Part shown: piece after piece, positions 61,301 to 64,000 of the stretch
Layout: every line of letters starts with the position of its first letter
Numbering within the stretch: position 1 is the first letter of the stretch
Source of the DNA: Nemopilema nomurai
Taxonomy: Eukaryota > Cnidaria > Scyphozoa > Rhizostomeae > Rhizostomatidae
NCBI GenBank assembly: GCA_003864495.1
Contig: ML133383.1
Span: 4,113,560 to 4,177,559 of the forward strand
DNA length: 64,000 nucleotides
Direction of reading: 5' to 3'
Position numbers and translations under genes: made by a program
Notes under the pieces: generated by a model
Databases searched by the model: none
Seen by the model: the letters and a program-made list of their open reading frames with translations, nothing else
Told to the model about the DNA's origin: nothing

Positions 61301-63360
61301 GCCAGCTGATTGACATTTCCAAGTATTACAATTAAACATATAAGTGCACTGGTGTAAAGTACACTTTATAGTTACAAAACTAAATGATCGGTGGTACAAA
61401 AGAGTTGGTCTCCCTTTGTCACCAGTTACCAGATAACTTTAGCTAAGAGAACTTAACAAAGTGAACTTTACAAAGTTAATTTTTATCAGGGTCTATTGAA
61501 TGGCATACTGTTGTGGTCCACATAGCACTAAGTACGCACTTGAATGTCTTACCTTTTAGCCAATTCATCCAAATTACTCTCTTTATTAAAATTTAAGTCA
61601 GAAAGTTTGATCTAGCACTTTGGAAAGAATTTTTTTTGCTTAGATTTAAAAGTCACTTTAAATTCTTCAAAAGCATCATTATGGATATTTTACCTTAAAG
61701 AGGAATGCAACTAACTGACCAATATGAATATATTGGAGAATTTCAAGTGATTGTTTCTTTTGGGAAGAATTATTCATTACCTTACATTACAGCTGATTAT
61801 TCTTCAGTGTCAAGATAAAGAGACATATGTGGGAGCTGTATTACACTTATTCATGCCATAATAAGCATGAAAGGACACAATCTTCCAATTACACAATTGT
61901 TTCTAACATCCTTGAATGCAAATTGTAATCAAATTTATTTCTTCCATCAAAGGACAAAGATTTAAAGTAGAAGCTGCAAGAATTCTTTTCGCTTTATAAT
62001 TTTCATAGAAAACAGGATGTAGAGCTCTTGAAATTTGACTCAAATTCATACTGTTCAACCAATAATGGCACATGAGCATGCATTGAAAAGGCTGTTTATT
62101 GTGCTTTTATCATGTGCAAAGTATAAAAAACTGAATATTTATTCAACCCAAAAACATTTATCAAATACTATTCCCTCCTACTATTTTATAACTTTATTTT
62201 TAGCATTTTAATTTAAAGGTAAACATACATTCTAAAATTTATACCTACATTTGATATCATCACACAAATGCCTGCATTACAATTGAGACACAGGAAATGC
62301 TGTACATGCTATAAAATAACCAATATTTAATATACAAATGCTTGTAACATTTCTTCCAAGGATAATTTGGTGCGAATTTGAGATCACATGATAGATTATA
62401 CCCTGTGTACACACTATTTATAGTATTTTTGCAGAAGAGTAAAAAACAAAACAAAAATTTCAACCAAGTAGAATAAACGGCCTTGAAAGTTTGGTTTGAA
62501 TCTTTCCACTCGTGTCTGGCGGTTAGGCCCTCGCGTAGATGAGCTACCCGTTCCTTTGTTGAATCACAAACTCATCGACTGCTTGTAAATTTCCAGTCAT
62601 CAATAACCTTTTTAATTTCTTCCAAATATCTTCTTCAATGCTTGCGATGACTTTCTTCAACTATTCGGTTGAGATCTGATGGAGATCATGCACATGTGAA
62701 CAACAGTGAACCATGGTCACGTGGGGTCGGTGTTCCCTGGCAAATTTTTCTCATTTGTGGACCAGCCTGCTCACTTCTGAAGATCCTCAAACTCTGACGT
62801 AGGCAAGACCTCATAAAACGTATATTAAACATATGCCAAATATACCCTATTAAAAGTGAATTGGTTTATTACGTCATTTTGGCGAATTTTCCTCTCGTTA
62901 AAATCGCTCAGGTCGACCTCTTCTCAGGGACAACAATGTATTGAAATTCTGTGCGTGCGCATGTAGAAACTGCGCGCGACTTTCTCAAAATGCGAAGGAA
63001 CTTCTCAAAATGCATGGCAACAGTCGATAAACATTCTCAAAATCATGCCTAGATACAGGACGCGGCGCGGCGTCTTACCACTTTCCTGGGTACTAGGTTC
63101 GATGAGGAACAATTTGGTTTTTTATCAGAGAAGATTTAACAATGTTTAGCGTAGAAAAAGCTACCTTAAATATATAATAAAAAAGATACGCTTCTCTTGA
63201 ATCTTAAACTGGGGCTCATTACCTTTTGCACTTTAATTAGAAAATTCAAGCCGGGAAAATTTGACATTCTCAATAGAGAATGTTAAGAATGTCTGGACCT
63301 GCCCCTGGAATGGAAGCAGCTCATTGGCCGACAGTGTGGTTTGATGGACAAGCATCAACA
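58343..63360. other. Remainder of duplicated unit, copy B
   Basis: Counterpart of about 39363-44280. It contains the ATGGCGG motif cluster (58560-58760) and TATA box (59294-59301). An 89-codon frame at 59917-60186 (MKFFMIERFYPIEVQGRLCS and onward) is shifted in copy A and not recognised. The AT-rich sequence after 61050 has nothing I can assign. Confidence 0.4.
60919..61048 (+). pseudogene. Exon-like frame partly unique to copy B
   Basis: After the acceptor-like GCCTTAG (ends about 60919) an open frame reads MVASACSKKLITDFALKSVS, then TELPVEANDTVLASKEIDAL and LN, and stops (TAG 61046-61048). Copy A lacks the first part (its deletion ends at KEIDALLN) but, having GAG instead of TAG, continues EKLELTLLRTIFE before TAA. 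Each copy thus keeps a different part of what looks like one coding frame. The family is not recognised. Confidence 0.3.
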
Positions 63361-64000
63361 TTGTATTGATAAAATTCTCTACTCTACAGCTCTGGCAGTT
63401 GAAAACAAACTTTCTAGCCATTTCAAATTTGAGGCAGATTCACATTATGCTAACTAACGTAAGACAGCATGTAGTAAGTTTACCAGAATATGTACTTACA
63501 TCATCTAAAAGGATTGATAGCGTTTTTCGAGGTAGAAAGAAACATTTTGAATGTTCTATCTCAGGAATTTTTGACTTGTGATTTGCTTCAAACGCTGTCC
63601 TTCTCTTCGCTCTTTCTTAACTGATTTGATTCGCATAATCTTGCTATCTGGACATGTCCCATCGGAATGGAAAAAGCTTGCACTATATTTATACATAATA
63701 AAGGAGATACTGAGGATCCCTGGGACTTCAGACCTATCACTTTCTAATAGGTCTCACTAAAAATCTTCAAATCTTGCCTCCAAGATTCTGTATTTGATTT
63801 CCTCAAACAAAATGGCTTCAAAGAACATCAGATTCAAAACAGGTTTTACCCATCATATACTGGAACATACATACATGCCATTTAATCGACAAAGCTCGAA
63901 TAAAACAACGGTCTCTACTCATAACATTGTTGGATCTAAAAAATGCCTTCGAAGAGGTTCATCACAATCTAATCAAATCTTTTCTGTCTTACCACTACGT
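63361..64000 (+). pseudogene. N-terminal part of non-LTR retrotransposon Pol at the right edge
   Basis: Frames read QIHIMLTNVRQHVVSLPEYV and RIDSVFRGRKKHFECSISG, as at 44280. Next come the pieces missing from that copy: FKRCPSLRSFLTDLIRIILL and SGHVPSEWKK, and a damaged segment matching the usual RPITL and F-x-x-G-F-T-P region. Then the shared DKARIKQRSLLITLLDLKNAF, split by frameshift, runs to the window end. It lies at the position where a third unit or the end of copy B would begin. Confidence 0.75.

Larger units (their letters stand above)
45164..63575 (+). repeat. Copy B of the large direct duplication
   Basis: Same order and orientation as 28534-44472. Homology resumes at 63887 and continues to the window end, so the unit may extend or repeat further right. 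Copy-B-only segments are 48424-48858, 55166-58338 (transposon) and about 60629-61013; it has four fewer satellite monomers. Confidence 0.95.

Overview
The window is nuclear DNA of an animal, most likely an anthozoan cnidarian (coral or anemone). The signs are AT-rich sequence, many short exons with GT-AG introns, a mosaic extracellular protein combining ricin-type, discoidin, EGF, sushi, HYR, ephrin-receptor-like and Ig modules, and non-LTR retrotransposon proteins of the kind frequent in cnidarian genomes. The organism is an inference; nothing here names a species. All exon models were read by eye from reading frame, splice-site and phase agreement.

Left third (1-24.5 kb): two genes on the + strand. 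The first is the 3' part of a very long secreted or adhesive matrix protein (about 37 exons seen, stop at 17890-17892; its 5' end lies left of the window). The N-terminal half is a beta-rich region I do not recognise, followed by a basic/Cys linker. The C-terminal half is a chain of known modules in which every exon is phase 1-1. The second gene (19249-22598) encodes a 222-residue protein with two tandem domains resembling bacterial muconolactone delta-isomerase (MIase). All its exon phases agree across five exons.

Middle (24.5-29.6 kb): a graveyard of non-LTR retrotransposons. It holds a CR1/jockey-like copy and a separate 3' tail with the same terminal hairpin, an antisense C-terminal piece of an element with a CCHC knuckle and restriction-like endonuclease, and another such C-terminal piece carrying a small hAT-like MITE.

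Right part (28.5-64 kb): a head-to-tail repeat. Copy A (28534-44472, rejoining at 44665) and copy B (45164-63575, rejoining at 63887 and running off the window) are near-identical. They differ by discrete indels: the MITE (A only), four extra 296-bp satellite monomers (A), a GC-rich 280-bp insert (A), a 435-bp and a 385-bp segment (B only), and a 3173-bp TTAA-flanked DNA transposon (B only). That transposon has Kolobok-like hallmarks, a broken THAP gene, and a broken gene resembling the P2X7 C-terminal zinc domain. The A/B junction lies inside a retrotransposon. The arrangement is either a true tandem segmental duplication or two haplotypes joined by the assembler. The unique DNA of the unit contains only short, damaged candidate exons, a 296-bp satellite whose hairpin pairing is kept between variants, and a TATA / ATGGCGG-rich segment conserved in both copies.
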